Origin: an uncultured Clostridia bacterium
GTDB taxonomy: Bacteria; Bacillota; Clostridia; Christensenellales; Borkfalkiaceae
Direction of reading: 5' to 3'
DNA length: 64,000 nucleotides
NCBI GenBank assembly: GCA_944367565.1
Contig: CALVWR010000009.1
Coordinates: 1 to 64,000 of the forward strand
Part shown: in pieces, positions 51,356-60,328 of the stretch
Layout: each line of letters opens with the position of its first letter
Numbering within the stretch: the stretch's first letter is position 1
Position numbers and translations under genes: made by a program
The notes under the pieces: generated by a model
Database searches by the model: none
What the model was told of the DNA's origin: nothing
Seen by the model: only the letters and a program-made list of their open reading frames with translations

Positions 51356-51459
51356 TATGACATCACCACGATATAGGTAAACAGCGCAAGCAGCACCGAG
51401 CCGGTGATCAGCCAGAATCTGTCCGATTTATTCATTTTATTATCGTCGTTTCTCTTCAT
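51355..51459 (-). CDS. 34-residue single-span membrane peptide
   Basis: Reads MKRNDDNKMNKSDRFW followed by one hydrophobic helix (LITGSVLLALFTYIVV). GAGGAG lies six bases before its ATG at 51459. Its stop overlaps the start of the DUF1015 gene (TAATG), so the two are translationally linked, and it follows cdaA by 10 bases. The basic N-terminus and single helix fit a small membrane subunit. No family is recognised. Confidence 0.65.
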   Translation of the reverse strand: MKRNDDNKMNKSDRFWLITGSVLLALFTYIVVMS

Positions 51460-51469
51460 GTTTTACTCC

Positions 51470-52273
51470 TCACCGAATATCCTGCCAATAAAATTTACTG
51501 AGCGTTTTTCTTAAAAATTCGGAATCCGCATAGCGCGTGATCGTTCCGCCTTTGGCAACCGAAATGATTCCCGTTTCTTCGGAAACGATCAGCGTCGTCA
51601 CATCGATGGTTTCCGTAATCCCGATCGCCGCGCGGTGACGCGTTCCCAGCTCTTTCGGAAGATTTTCCCGCTGCGACAACGGCAGAAAACATCCCGCCGC
51701 AACGATCTTCGTTCCGTTGATCACCATCGCCCCGTCGTGCAACGGCGTTTTCGGAAAAAAGATGCTCTCGATCAGCTGTGACGTGATATCCGAGTTGATC
51801 TCCACGCCGCTTTCCAGAATTCTTTCCGGCACGTTGTTGTTGGACAGCACGATGATCGCGCCGATATCGTTCTTCGACATATTCTGCAAGGCGCGGATGA
51901 TCTCGTCGATACAGTTTCCGACTTCCACTTCACTGTAATTTTTGATCGAATACTTCGCGCCGGAAAGTTTCAGATTGGAAAGTCTCCAGATCGCGCTTTT
52001 CAATTCCACGGAATACACCGCAGCGGCAAAAAGCGCGACCGCAAGCGGCGTCAGCAGGAACAGCCGATTCACGCCTTTTCCGATCAGCATCATCGCCAGC
52101 CCGAGCGCCAGCATCACCGGTACGGAAATCTTGATCAGCGCCGTCGCGCCGCTCGTCTTGAGAAATTTCAATAAAAAATAATAAAATACCGCAAAAAACG
52201 CGACGAATAATATGGCGCCTATCAGATAATCCGGATATTTCAGATCTGTAAATACTTTCAGGATGTCTTTCAC
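51470..52273 (-). CDS. cdaA: diadenylate cyclase CdaA
   Basis: A 267-residue membrane-bound c-di-AMP synthase. Three membrane segments (about 17-90) precede the DAC domain, whose active site is marked by LHDGAMVI (DGA) and GTRHRAAIG (RHR). It makes c-di-AMP from two ATP to control potassium and osmolyte balance. The usual partner genes cdaR and glmM do not follow; instead the 34-residue membrane peptide gene lies 10 bases downstream. Confidence 0.95.
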   Translation of the reverse strand: MKDILKVFTDLKYPDYLIGAILFVAFFAVFYYFLLKFLKTSGATALIKISVPVMLALGLAMMLIGKGVNRLFLLTPLAVALFAAAVYSVELKSAIWRLSNLKLSGAKYSIKNYSEVEVGNCIDEIIRALQNMSKNDIGAIIVLSNNNVPERILESGVEINSDITSQLIESIFFPKTPLHDGAMVINGTKIVAAGCFLPLSQRENLPKELGTRHRAAIGITETIDVTTLIVSEETGIISVAKGGTITRYADSEFLRKTLSKFYWQDIR

Positions 52274-52289
52274 GTTTCTCTCCTCTGTC

Positions 52290-53258
52290 TTAAATCAATA
52301 TCTCGAAAATCGCGTTGTTCAACGCCGTTTCGAAATCCGCTTTTCCGCTCTTCGCGGCATAATCGCTTTCCGCAAGCACGTCCGTCGCGCGCTTCAGATC
52401 CTTTTTCCTGAACGACCTCGCAAGAACGCGCAGCTTTTTTACAGCATATTCTTTGATTCCGAATATTCCCGCGAGTTCGCCGTCGGAAAGCGTACTCAAG
52501 GATATGTGCAGAAGCCTTCTGAAGTAATTATAGATACTCACCAGCAGCCGTTGCGGCGGCTCCCCTTTCGCTTCCATCTCTTTCAGAATCATCCATGCCT
52601 TGCCCGTATTCTTTTTCCCGATCCACTCCGTCAGCTCGTAGATCTGATATTCCGTGTCTTTCACGACGAGATTTTCTATATCTTCCGCGCCGATCGTTCC
52701 GCCTGCGCCCGCAAATGCCGTGAGTTTCGCTACCTCGCCGGAAATCTTCGTCATGTCCCTCAGCGAATATTCCGCTATTTTTTCCGCTTCCGCTCTGCCG
52801 ATCGTCACGCCGCTTTTGGCGCACTCGTTCACGATCCATCTGCTCAGAAGATCGCTTTCGCCTTTCTCGCAGTCGATCAAGGTCAGCTTCCCCGTTTTCT
52901 TCAGCGGTTCGCAGATACGCGAATTTTCAATGACAAGCACCGTCTCCGGCGCGGGGTTTTCTAAATACTCCTTGAATTTTCCGTTGCAAAAATCGGTTTT
53001 CGGATAAAATTCCCTTACCGTCACCATACGCTTTTCGCTCAGGAACGGATAGGCATACAGCGCCGCGAAAAAATCTTCCGGATCCGAAAGCACGCTCTCC
53101 CCCTCGAAGACCGCCGCGTTGATCGCCGGTTCCGTGACAAAGCGTTCTTTCAGAAATTCCACGCTCTTATTGCGGAAATAGGCGTCCTCCCCGCATACCA
53201 GATATGCCGGATCGCTTTCCCCGTTTGCAAGATATTTTTTCAGTTGCACGAATTTCAC
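52290..53258 (-). CDS. holA: DNA polymerase III delta subunit
   Basis: A 322-residue clamp-loader subunit. It has the AAA-like start YLVCGEDAYFRNK (about 19-31), the long helical middle with LIDCEKGESDLLSRWI, and the C-terminal QIYELTEWIGKKNTGKAW region. It opens the sliding clamp during replication. It lies between comEC and cdaA, the usual comEC-holA order of Firmicutes. Confidence 0.93.
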   Translation of the reverse strand: MKFVQLKKYLANGESDPAYLVCGEDAYFRNKSVEFLKERFVTEPAINAAVFEGESVLSDPEDFFAALYAYPFLSEKRMVTVREFYPKTDFCNGKFKEYLENPAPETVLVIENSRICEPLKKTGKLTLIDCEKGESDLLSRWIVNECAKSGVTIGRAEAEKIAEYSLRDMTKISGEVAKLTAFAGAGGTIGAEDIENLVVKDTEYQIYELTEWIGKKNTGKAWMILKEMEAKGEPPQRLLVSIYNYFRRLLHISLSTLSDGELAGIFGIKEYAVKKLRVLARSFRKKDLKRATDVLAESDYAAKSGKADFETALNNAIFEILI

Positions 53259-53329
53259 GCGGTACGCCTCCGCCTTTTATCAGCTTCTTTTTTGTATTTT
53301 ATCATTTTTTCGCGCATTTTGCAAGATTT

Positions 53330-55414
53330 TTATCCCCGTTTCAATTCACTTTCGTATATTTTATATCGCAGCGTTTCTTCCCCGGTTGAAAACGTTACGC
53401 TTTCTGCATTCTCAGGCGTTTCGTATTCTTCCGAATAAGACGGCGCGATGACCAACGCGTAATCGTCCGAATATTTTTGCACTTCCGCCGCGGAGATCAG
53501 CACCGATACCCCGTCGATCAGCAATGCCGTTTCCTGCCCGTTCGCATAGAGTTCGCATCCCGAAAAACCGATCTTTTTCCCCTCCGCACGTTCAAAAAAA
53601 TCCGCGTCTTCGGAAAATATCGTTTCCAGGATGCTTTCGTCCGTATTCCCCGTAAAATATACCTTTTTTACGGGGATTTCCTCTTCTATCGCGTCGTATG
53701 CGGCGATCACGTCGGCATTGGCGTCGGCAAAAACGAGCGTTGCGCCGTCGGAGTGTCTTTTTTCCAGAAAATATGCTGCATCGTATGCGGAAAAAACGCC
53801 TTCCGCTTTACAGATCACGATAAGCTCCTCCCCTTTCAAGCCCACGCATACGGCTTGAAAATCATATCCCGTTACGACTTCGATCTCCGCCGTGCGGAAT
53901 CCGATTGCGGAAACCGTCGCCGTTCCCGAAAGAAAGATACCGCAACACAGCAGACATACCGGGCGGAGCAAGCGCTCTTTCAGATTGAAAAAGCCCGCGG
54001 AAAGAAACAGAAAAATAAAATACAGAAAGGTCAGCCCCGCCGATATGACGATTCCCGACAACACGACTTTTTCAAAGTCGAAGAGCATCGTCGTCGTCAC
54101 GAGAAAGCGGAGCAGATATTTCGGAACGAACAGCGTTACGGCGGGAGAGACGATTCCTCCGAGCACCGCACCCGCAAACAGAAACACGAAGAGGACCGAT
54201 ATAAACGGCACGATCAGAAGATTGAACAATGTAGCGAGCGGCGGAAAATACGCGAAATAATAAATGCTTACGGGGAGCGTGCCGACTTGCGCGGACAACG
54301 TTACGCCGAGCGCGGCGGCAAGTTTATCCGGCAATTTAGCGAACAGACGCCGGAAATGCGGCGTGAACACGGCGATTCCGCAGACTGCGGCAAAAGACAG
54401 ACGGAACCCTGCCGTGAAAAACTGCACGGGCGAGATCAGACATACCGCCATCGCGGCGAAGGAAACGGAAGAAAGCATATCGTATTTGAGTCCCGCGCCG
54501 CCGGCAAACAGCACGACGGCGCACATGATCGCCGCGCGCAACGAAGAGGGCGTAAAACCGCACACGCCGGCATAGAAAAACAAAACGATTAACGTCTCTG
54601 CGTTTTTCACGGATTTTCTGATCGGGATCGGTCGGAGCAACAGCGACAGCGCCGCCGCAAGAAACCCGATATGCAGACCGGATACCGCAAAAATATGCGC
54701 GACGCCTCCCGATCGGAAATTTGTCAGTATGTCGGCGTCGATATACGCCGTTTCACCCGTCAGCAGCGCATACGCCACGGGATAATCGTCCCCGAGCCCC
54801 GCACGCAGATTGTCGTAAAGATAACGGTTCATCTTTTCGAACGGATTTGCTTTGCCGTCCTTTATGAAATATGTGTCGTTCCGATCCAGATATGCCGTGT
54901 ATTTTATCCTTTCCGCAATCTCCGTCGCGTTCACGCTTTTGTTTTCCGCAATCGGATTTCTTGTCAGCTCCGCCGTAAACGTGATCCTGTCTCCCGCATG
55001 AAAATCCTCCTCTCCTTCAATGTAAAGAGAAATCCTGTACGACGTTTTTCCTTTACTGTGTACGAGTTCCGCATCCGACAGAATCAGCCGCGCTCCGTTT
55101 TCGTAAAATACCGCGCTGTCTATCCGCGCGTCCACCGTATAGATCCCGTCGGGAAACTCTTCTGCTCCGTAAGAATCAAATTGCGCGTATCCGGACAAAA
55201 ACCCGACCGCCGCCGCGATTACAGTGCAGACGATCACGCATCTTTTCTCCGAATGTAAAAGCAAAATCCCCGCTCCAACGAAAAACGCCGCCAACAGGAG
55301 TATTCCCGTGACGGTGCCGTACATAAAACAAAGAGAAGAAAAATAAAGCCCCGCGCAAAAGCCTGAGGCCGCTACGACAAACAAACGTACGTTTATTTTC
55401 CTCATCTCTTTCAT
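53330..55414 (-). CDS. comEC: ComEC/Rec2 competence protein
   Basis: A 694-residue membrane protein. The N-terminal region (about 60-190) is an OB-type domain, followed by the channel domain with GGVAHIFAVSGLHIGFLAA (about 230-248) and about ten membrane segments (to about 500). The C-terminal part (about 505-690) should be the metallo-beta-lactamase-like nuclease domain, but its HxHxDH motif is not visible here, so the domain looks degenerate. It carries single-stranded DNA through the membrane in transformation. An ATG three codons downstream is an alternative start. Confidence 0.88.
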   Translation of the reverse strand: MKEMRKINVRLFVVAASGFCAGLYFSSLCFMYGTVTGILLLAAFFVGAGILLLHSEKRCVIVCTVIAAAVGFLSGYAQFDSYGAEEFPDGIYTVDARIDSAVFYENGARLILSDAELVHSKGKTSYRISLYIEGEEDFHAGDRITFTAELTRNPIAENKSVNATEIAERIKYTAYLDRNDTYFIKDGKANPFEKMNRYLYDNLRAGLGDDYPVAYALLTGETAYIDADILTNFRSGGVAHIFAVSGLHIGFLAAALSLLLRPIPIRKSVKNAETLIVLFFYAGVCGFTPSSLRAAIMCAVVLFAGGAGLKYDMLSSVSFAAMAVCLISPVQFFTAGFRLSFAAVCGIAVFTPHFRRLFAKLPDKLAAALGVTLSAQVGTLPVSIYYFAYFPPLATLFNLLIVPFISVLFVFLFAGAVLGGIVSPAVTLFVPKYLLRFLVTTTMLFDFEKVVLSGIVISAGLTFLYFIFLFLSAGFFNLKERLLRPVCLLCCGIFLSGTATVSAIGFRTAEIEVVTGYDFQAVCVGLKGEELIVICKAEGVFSAYDAAYFLEKRHSDGATLVFADANADVIAAYDAIEEEIPVKKVYFTGNTDESILETIFSEDADFFERAEGKKIGFSGCELYANGQETALLIDGVSVLISAAEVQKYSDDYALVIAPSYSEEYETPENAESVTFSTGEETLRYKIYESELKRG

Positions 55415-55435
55415 CTTTCGTAAATTTCCGTTTTT

Positions 55436-55464
55436 ATTTTACCAGAAATTTCCAAATATGACAA
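55436..55464 (-). promoter_or_regulatory. promoter of the comEC-holA-cdaA run
   Basis: TTGTCA (55459-55464), 17-bp spacer, TAAAAT (55436-55441) on the minus strand, 22 bases before the comEC start. Confidence 0.75.
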
Positions 55465-55481
55465 GAATTATGATAAATTTT

Positions 55482-56129
55482 TTATATAAAAACCACCTTG
55501 CCTCCCGACAAAACGATTTCCTCGCCTTTCAGCGCGTTTCTCGCCGCGCTGACATTCAGATTCCCGCTTTCGATCCGCAATTCCCCGCCGCACACGATTC
55601 CGTCCGCAAAATTGCCGCTCACCGACAACGTTCCGCTGCCGCCGATCACCAGCGAGCGTTCCGCCGATACGCACCCTTGCGCGTATTCCCCTTCCTTATA
55701 TTCGTACGCGTCCGACAAGCGGTTTTCGCTTCCCGCCGCCAGAGTCAGCGTCGCGTTCTTTCCCGTCAGCGTTAGCGCCGCGCCTCTGGACGACGATACC
55801 TTGACTCCGTCCAGAATCAGCTCCATTCCCTCTTCCGCTTCGGCGCAGATCTGCCCGTCGCGCAACGTTCCGCTGATGCGATACTTTCCCGTGCCGTTTA
55901 TGCTTACGCCGAAAAACGAAGCCTCGGCGCCTTCGCCGTATATCTCGCTCTTTCCGCCGTCCTTCAACACGATCCTCGTGACCTCCGCCCTCTCGCGGCA
56001 GGTTTCGGCTCCCTGCTCCGTTTCGTTTTCTTTCTGCGCTTCGCTTTCCTTGATCGGTTCGCCTGTGCAGAACAACGACATGATGAACAGCGCTGCCACC
56101 GTCAATACGATAAGGATGATCTTTCCCAT
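55482..56129 (-). CDS. short Cthe_2159-like exported beta-helix protein
   Basis: A 215-residue protein with an N-terminal membrane segment (MGKIILIVLTVAALFIMSLF), an acidic linker and a beta-helix-like domain. GKYRISGTLRDGQICAEAEEG, LILDGVKVSSSRGAA and LAAGSENRLSD match the opening of the Cthe_2159 carbohydrate-binding family. Family members are usually longer than 400 residues; this one stops after the N-terminal half, so it may be a short form or a truncation. The ATG at 56129 follows GGAGTG. It faces the response regulator gene across shared OmpR-like boxes. Confidence 0.72.
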   Translation of the reverse strand: MGKIILIVLTVAALFIMSLFCTGEPIKESEAQKENETEQGAETCRERAEVTRIVLKDGGKSEIYGEGAEASFFGVSINGTGKYRISGTLRDGQICAEAEEGMELILDGVKVSSSRGAALTLTGKNATLTLAAGSENRLSDAYEYKEGEYAQGCVSAERSLVIGGSGTLSVSGNFADGIVCGGELRIESGNLNVSAARNALKGEEIVLSGGKVVFI

Positions 56130-56185
56130 CTGTTTCACTCCTTCCGGAGTTTTTCCTTCATTTTTCTTCATTGTAACATCGCAAC

Positions 56186-56248
56186 CTTGAACGCTTCTTG
56201 AATTTTTACATTTTTTTCAAGACATTTTCAAGCGTTTCGTGTTATACT
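56186..56248 (+). promoter_or_regulatory. response-regulator box array and promoter
   Basis: CTTGAA occurs at 56186-56191 and 56197-56202, and TTCAAG at 56216-56221 and 56227-56232: two pairs, each with 11-bp phasing, facing each other. The -10 TATACT is at 56243-56248 with a poor -35. Tandem 11-bp repeats are typical of OmpR/PhoB-type regulators, so autoregulation and control of the divergent gene are likely. Confidence 0.7.
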
Positions 56249-56293
56249 GTTTTCAGAATCGATCACCGAATCGAATCAAGGGGGTGTCTTTTG

Positions 56294-56986
56294 ATGAAAA
56301 TTCTCATCGTAGACGACGAAAAACAACTTGTGAAAGCCCTGACGGCGATTTTGAAAAAAAACAATTACAACGTGGACTGCGCTTACGACGGAGAAGACGG
56401 TCTGGATATGGCGCTTTCCAACATCTATGACGTCATTATCCTCGACATCATGCTTCCGAAACGCAACGGCTATGATATTATCCGGGAATTACGCAACAAC
56501 CGGATTTCGACGCCCGTGCTGATGCTCAGTGCGAAATCGCAGACATACGACAAGATCTACGGGCTCAATCTCGGCGCCGACGATTATCTTGCCAAACCGT
56601 TTGAATCGGAAGAACTTCTCGCACGGATCAAGGCGCTTTTACGAAGAAAGACGGAATTTGTGGGAGATACGCTTTCTTTCGGGGATCTGCGGCTGAACCG
56701 CGATAACTGTTCGCTTCTTTGCAACGGTCAGGAAATTTCTCTCGGAAAAAAGGAATTTCAGATCATGGAAATGCTGATCTTAAGCGGAGGAAAAGCGATC
56801 AATAAGGAGCGCCTGATCGAAAAGATCTGGGGCTTTGATACCGACGCGGAATACAACGCCATCGAAGTACACGTCTCTTTTCTCAGAAAAAAACTCAATC
56901 TTCTCTCTTCTTCCGTGAATATCCGTTCACTGAGAGGGATCGGTTATCTCCTGGAGGAAACCAATGCTAAGAGCGGCCAGAATTAA
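56294..56986 (+). CDS. OmpR family response regulator
   Basis: A 230-residue regulator. The receiver domain starts MKILIVDDEKQL with the acidic pair D8 and D9, the phosphoacceptor Asp in VIILDIMLPKRNG (about 52), and the lysine in ADDYLAKPFE (about 102). The C-terminal winged helix ends EVHVSFLRKKL and IRSLRGIGYLL. GGGGGTG precedes the ATG at 56294; the upstream in-frame ATG at 56198 lies across the promoter. The kinase gene overlaps its end by 23 bases. Confidence 0.95.
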   Translation: MKILIVDDEKQLVKALTAILKKNNYNVDCAYDGEDGLDMALSNIYDVIILDIMLPKRNGYDIIRELRNNRISTPVLMLSAKSQTYDKIYGLNLGADDYLAKPFESEELLARIKALLRRKTEFVGDTLSFGDLRLNRDNCSLLCNGQEISLGKKEFQIMEMLILSGGKAINKERLIEKIWGFDTDAEYNAIEVHVSFLRKKLNLLSSSVNIRSLRGIGYLLEETNAKSGQN

Positions 56987-58124
56987 ATTCGTAACCATCA
57001 CGATGTTCATCCTTTTGGGCGTCTTTATCGTGATGGGCTCGGCGATCTACGGGCTCACCTATAACAAAAGTTCCCTCGGAACTTATAAAACGCTCAACGA
57101 TCTTTATGTAAAAATTTCCGTAGAAGGCATGGAAGAAGCCCATATTCCGCGTTCGGCAATTCTTTTTATATCGGCGTCCGGCGGGCAGGAATTTGTCTGC
57201 GACGAAAGCAGTTTTACCCGCGAACAGATCGACGAACTCTATCTTTCCGCAAAGAAAAGCGGTCAGAGCGAAGGTCGGATCGGCGATTACTTCTACCGTA
57301 TTGCCGCAAATAACGGCGGCACCGTCTTTATGGTCGTCGACCGTTCCATCGAAAAGGCCTTCGAACAGCAATTCACCACGTTTCTCATCCTCGTGATGAC
57401 CGTCTCTTATATTGTACTTTTCTTCGTGGTGCTCGGCTTTTCCTATCTCGTCATGAAACCCGTGCAGAATGCGTTTCTCCGGCAAAACGAATTCATTTCC
57501 GACGCGGGACACGAACTGAAAACGCCGATCGCCATCATTTCCGCCTCGGCAGACGCGCTTTCTCTCGAAACAAACAATGAATACCTCGACAACATCCGCG
57601 CCCAGACAAGGCGCATGAATTCCCTGATTTCCGATCTGATGTCCCTCGCGAAAATGGACGAAACCAAAGCGCTTCTGGATAACAGCGAACATAACCTCAG
57701 CGCGCTCATCGGCAAATGCGTTTTGCAGTTCGACGCCGTCGCCTTTGAAAAAAACAAAGAGATCGTGACGGATTTCGAACCGGATATCACCCTCCCCTGC
57801 GACAAAACTTCGGTTGAAAAGATCGTGGGAATCCTCGTCGACAACGCGCTCAAATATTCCGACGGAAAAATCATTTCCTGTTCCCTGAAAAAAAACGGCG
57901 ACAAGGCGATTTTCTCCGTTTACAACGAAACCGCAACGCTCCGCGCCGAATCGAAAAATAAAATTTTTGAAAGATTTTTCCGCGAAGATCATTCGCGGAA
58001 CCGCGAAACGGGCGGCAGCGGTTTGGGGCTGTCCATCGCCAAAAAAATCGCCGACATCAACAAGTGGAAGATCTATGCGAATATCGAAGACAGAAAATCC
58101 GTGACCTTCACCGTCATGTTCTGA
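56964..58124 (+). CDS. sensor histidine kinase
   Basis: A 386-residue kinase: membrane segment 1 (about 9-31), a short extracellular sensor (about 32-130), membrane segment 2 (about 138-160), and the H box SDAGHELKTPIA (His about 184). The ATPase domain has the N box VDNALKYS, and G boxes in GGSGLGLS (about 350-357). It phosphorylates the adjacent regulator. The signal is unknown; the pairing with an exported beta-helix gene suggests an envelope or glycan cue. Confidence 0.93.
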   Translation: MLRAARIKFVTITMFILLGVFIVMGSAIYGLTYNKSSLGTYKTLNDLYVKISVEGMEEAHIPRSAILFISASGGQEFVCDESSFTREQIDELYLSAKKSGQSEGRIGDYFYRIAANNGGTVFMVVDRSIEKAFEQQFTTFLILVMTVSYIVLFFVVLGFSYLVMKPVQNAFLRQNEFISDAGHELKTPIAIISASADALSLETNNEYLDNIRAQTRRMNSLISDLMSLAKMDETKALLDNSEHNLSALIGKCVLQFDAVAFEKNKEIVTDFEPDITLPCDKTSVEKIVGILVDNALKYSDGKIISCSLKKNGDKAIFSVYNETATLRAESKNKIFERFFREDHSRNRETGGSGLGLSIAKKIADINKWKIYANIEDRKSVTFTVMF

Positions 58125-58145
58125 TTGCGGTATTCTTCCGTCTGC

Positions 58146-58184
58146 AGAAGCGGGCGTCCGTTTACAGGACGCCCGCTTCTTTTT
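58146..58184. terminator. terminator between convergent genes
   Basis: AGAAGCGGGCGTCC (58146-58159) pairs with its exact complement (58167-58180) and is followed by T4. It ends the kinase gene and can also end the BrkB-like gene on the minus strand. Confidence 0.85.
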
Positions 58185-58194
58185 GCGAATCGCT

Positions 58195-59028
58195 TTATCT
58201 GAAGCCTTCCTCGCTTTTTTCCGGCAGACGACATTCTTTTGCCGTATTCCGGACGGTCTGTTTTTCTATGAGAATTTTGATCAGCGCGTTTCCCGATACC
58301 ATGCCCAGCATGGTGATGTAGACCCACAGCATCAACACCACGATCGCGGCGAGATTTCCGTACAGATCGGTATAGGATGCAAAAAAATGCAGATATGTCG
58401 CAAAGCCGATACTGCCGAGAACCGTTACGGCAAGCGACAAAAGGGAACCGAGCATGACCGCACCCGCCTTGTTCCTGCGCGGACAGAGAAACAGATTCAC
58501 CGTGACGATGATCAGATATACGGCGGAAATTACAAGCAGATTCAGCACCAGCTTGCCCGCGATCGTCCCCCACTTTCCCGAAAAGATCGCCGCGCTGATT
58601 TTTTTTCCGAGAAGCAGCACGGTTGCCGCGGCGAGAAACATCAGAAAAACCAGAAACAGCAGCATAAACCCGACGATCTTTCTGAAAATCCCGTTTTTGC
58701 GGCGCAATCCGTAAATCATTTCCCCGTCCTTCAGCATATAGGAAAACAGCCGCGTTGACGAGTACAAAGACGTAAGCACGAGAATAAACGTGGCGCCTTT
58801 CGACGCTTCCTCCGCAACGGAAAAAATCAATTTTAATCCGTCGCTGAGCTCCCGCGGCATATCTTCAAGAAGAAACGTGACGTTCACGCCGAGCGCGTCG
58901 CACGCCATGATCAGCAGCAGCACGAGCGGCACGGCCGATAAAATAAAGAAAAACGACCAGCTTCCCGCATACAGCGCAAGATTGTTTTCCTCCGCCGTTT
59001 TAAACGCGCTTTTAAAAAAGGCAAGCAT
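58195..59028 (-). CDS. YihY/BrkB family membrane protein
   Basis: A 277-residue integral membrane protein with about six segments. LALYAGSWSFFFILSAVPLVLLL (about 20-42, split) and the SLYSSTRLFSYMLKD strand (about 95-110) match the YihY/BrkB family, once confused with RNase BN. Its role is unknown. The ATG at 59028 follows AAGGATG; a longer form from an upstream start would add a charged tail without membrane or domain support. Confidence 0.85.
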   Translation of the reverse strand: MLAFFKSAFKTAEENNLALYAGSWSFFFILSAVPLVLLLIMACDALGVNVTFLLEDMPRELSDGLKLIFSVAEEASKGATFILVLTSLYSSTRLFSYMLKDGEMIYGLRRKNGIFRKIVGFMLLFLVFLMFLAAATVLLLGKKISAAIFSGKWGTIAGKLVLNLLVISAVYLIIVTVNLFLCPRRNKAGAVMLGSLLSLAVTVLGSIGFATYLHFFASYTDLYGNLAAIVVLMLWVYITMLGMVSGNALIKILIEKQTVRNTAKECRLPEKSEEGFR

Positions 59029-59118
59029 TTTTTTCACATCCTTAGTTTGTTCCACATCGCGCCGGATTAACCGAAAACGGGAAATTTTCCTTTTTTCGAC
59101 AAAACTTTCTTTTCCCGG

Positions 59119-59147
59119 TTGCATTCAGCCGATTTTTATTGTATACT
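59119..59147 (+). promoter_or_regulatory. promoter of glf and the glycosyltransferase
   Basis: TTGCAT (59119-59124), 17-bp spacer, TATACT (59142-59147), 30 bases before the glf ATG. Confidence 0.75.
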
Positions 59148-59176
59148 TTTTTATAGGAATCAATCAGGAGAATAAC

Positions 59177-60328
59177 ATGAGAGCGATTATTGTAGGAGCG
59201 GGATTTTCGGGCGCGACCTGCGCCCGCTGTCTTGCGGAAAACGGTTTTTCCGTTACGGTTCTCGAAAAAAACAATACCGTCGGAGGCAACGCTTTCGACG
59301 AATATAAAAACGGCGCATACGTCCATAAATACGGTCCGCATATCTTTCATACGCAAAAACAGCGGGTGTTTGAATTTCTTTCCCGCTTCACCGAGTGGTT
59401 TCCTTACGAGCACCGCGTTCTGGCAAACTTAAACGGCACGTTTATCCCCGTTCCGTTCAATCTGGAAAGTCTCAGGAAAACCTTTCCCCCGGAAAAAGCG
59501 GACAAACTTGAAAACGCCCTCAAACGCGGCTACGGAGAAAACAAAAAGGTTCCCATTCTCGAACTGAAAAAAGATCCCGACAAAGACGTACGCGAATTCG
59601 CGGATTTCGTTTTTGACAACGTTTTCCGCTTCTACACCGAAAAACAGTGGGGCAGAAAACCGGAAGAACTCGATCCTACGGTCATGCAGCGCGTTCCCGT
59701 TTATATTTCTTATGAGGACAGATATTTTACGGACGCATATCAATATCAGCCGAAACGCGGATTTACGGCCATCTTCGAAAAGATGCTCGATCACGAAAAC
59801 ATCGCCGTCGAACTCGGCTGCGACGCTCTCAAAAGGCTCTCCGTCACGGAAGACGGCGTCTTCTTCGACGGTAAAAAAACGGACGACGTCGTCATCTATA
59901 CCGGTCAGGCGGACGAGCTTCTTCACTACCGCTTCGGTAAACTGTCGTACCGTTCTTTGCGGTTTGAATTCAGAACGGTGAAAAATCCGTTTCAGCCGGC
60001 AGCGGTGGTCAATTACACCGTAAGCGAAGATTATACGCGCATCAGCGAATTCAACAAATTCACCTGCGAAAAAGCCGAAGGCGAGCTGAGCGAGATCGTC
60101 TACGAATATCCGCTCGAATACGAAACAGATCGGGGAATGATCGCATACTATCCCGTCGCAAACGAAGAAAACGTTGCCCTTTACAAAAAATACGCGAATT
60201 TCGTCGCAAAGCATAAAAACTTTTACCTTACGGGAAGGCTGGGAAGTTATAAATACATCAACATGGACGTCGCCGTGGACAATGCGCTCACGCTGGCGGA
60301 TACAATCTGCAAGGAGGCTGAAAAATAA
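59177..60328 (+). CDS. glf: UDP-galactopyranose mutase
   Basis: A 383-residue FAD enzyme that converts UDP-galactopyranose to UDP-galactofuranose for cell-surface polysaccharide. VGAGFSGATCA (6-16) binds FAD, YVHKYGPHIFHT (about 49-60) is the Glf signature, and the substrate arginine lies in FYTEKQWGRKPEELDP (about 150-165). RGMIAYYPVANEEN near 320 and LGSYKYINMD near 355 are also conserved. AGGAG precedes the ATG. The glycosyltransferase gene starts at the next base after its stop. Confidence 0.95.
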   Translation: MRAIIVGAGFSGATCARCLAENGFSVTVLEKNNTVGGNAFDEYKNGAYVHKYGPHIFHTQKQRVFEFLSRFTEWFPYEHRVLANLNGTFIPVPFNLESLRKTFPPEKADKLENALKRGYGENKKVPILELKKDPDKDVREFADFVFDNVFRFYTEKQWGRKPEELDPTVMQRVPVYISYEDRYFTDAYQYQPKRGFTAIFEKMLDHENIAVELGCDALKRLSVTEDGVFFDGKKTDDVVIYTGQADELLHYRFGKLSYRSLRFEFRTVKNPFQPAAVVNYTVSEDYTRISEFNKFTCEKAEGELSEIVYEYPLEYETDRGMIAYYPVANEENVALYKKYANFVAKHKNFYLTGRLGSYKYINMDVAVDNALTLADTICKEAEK

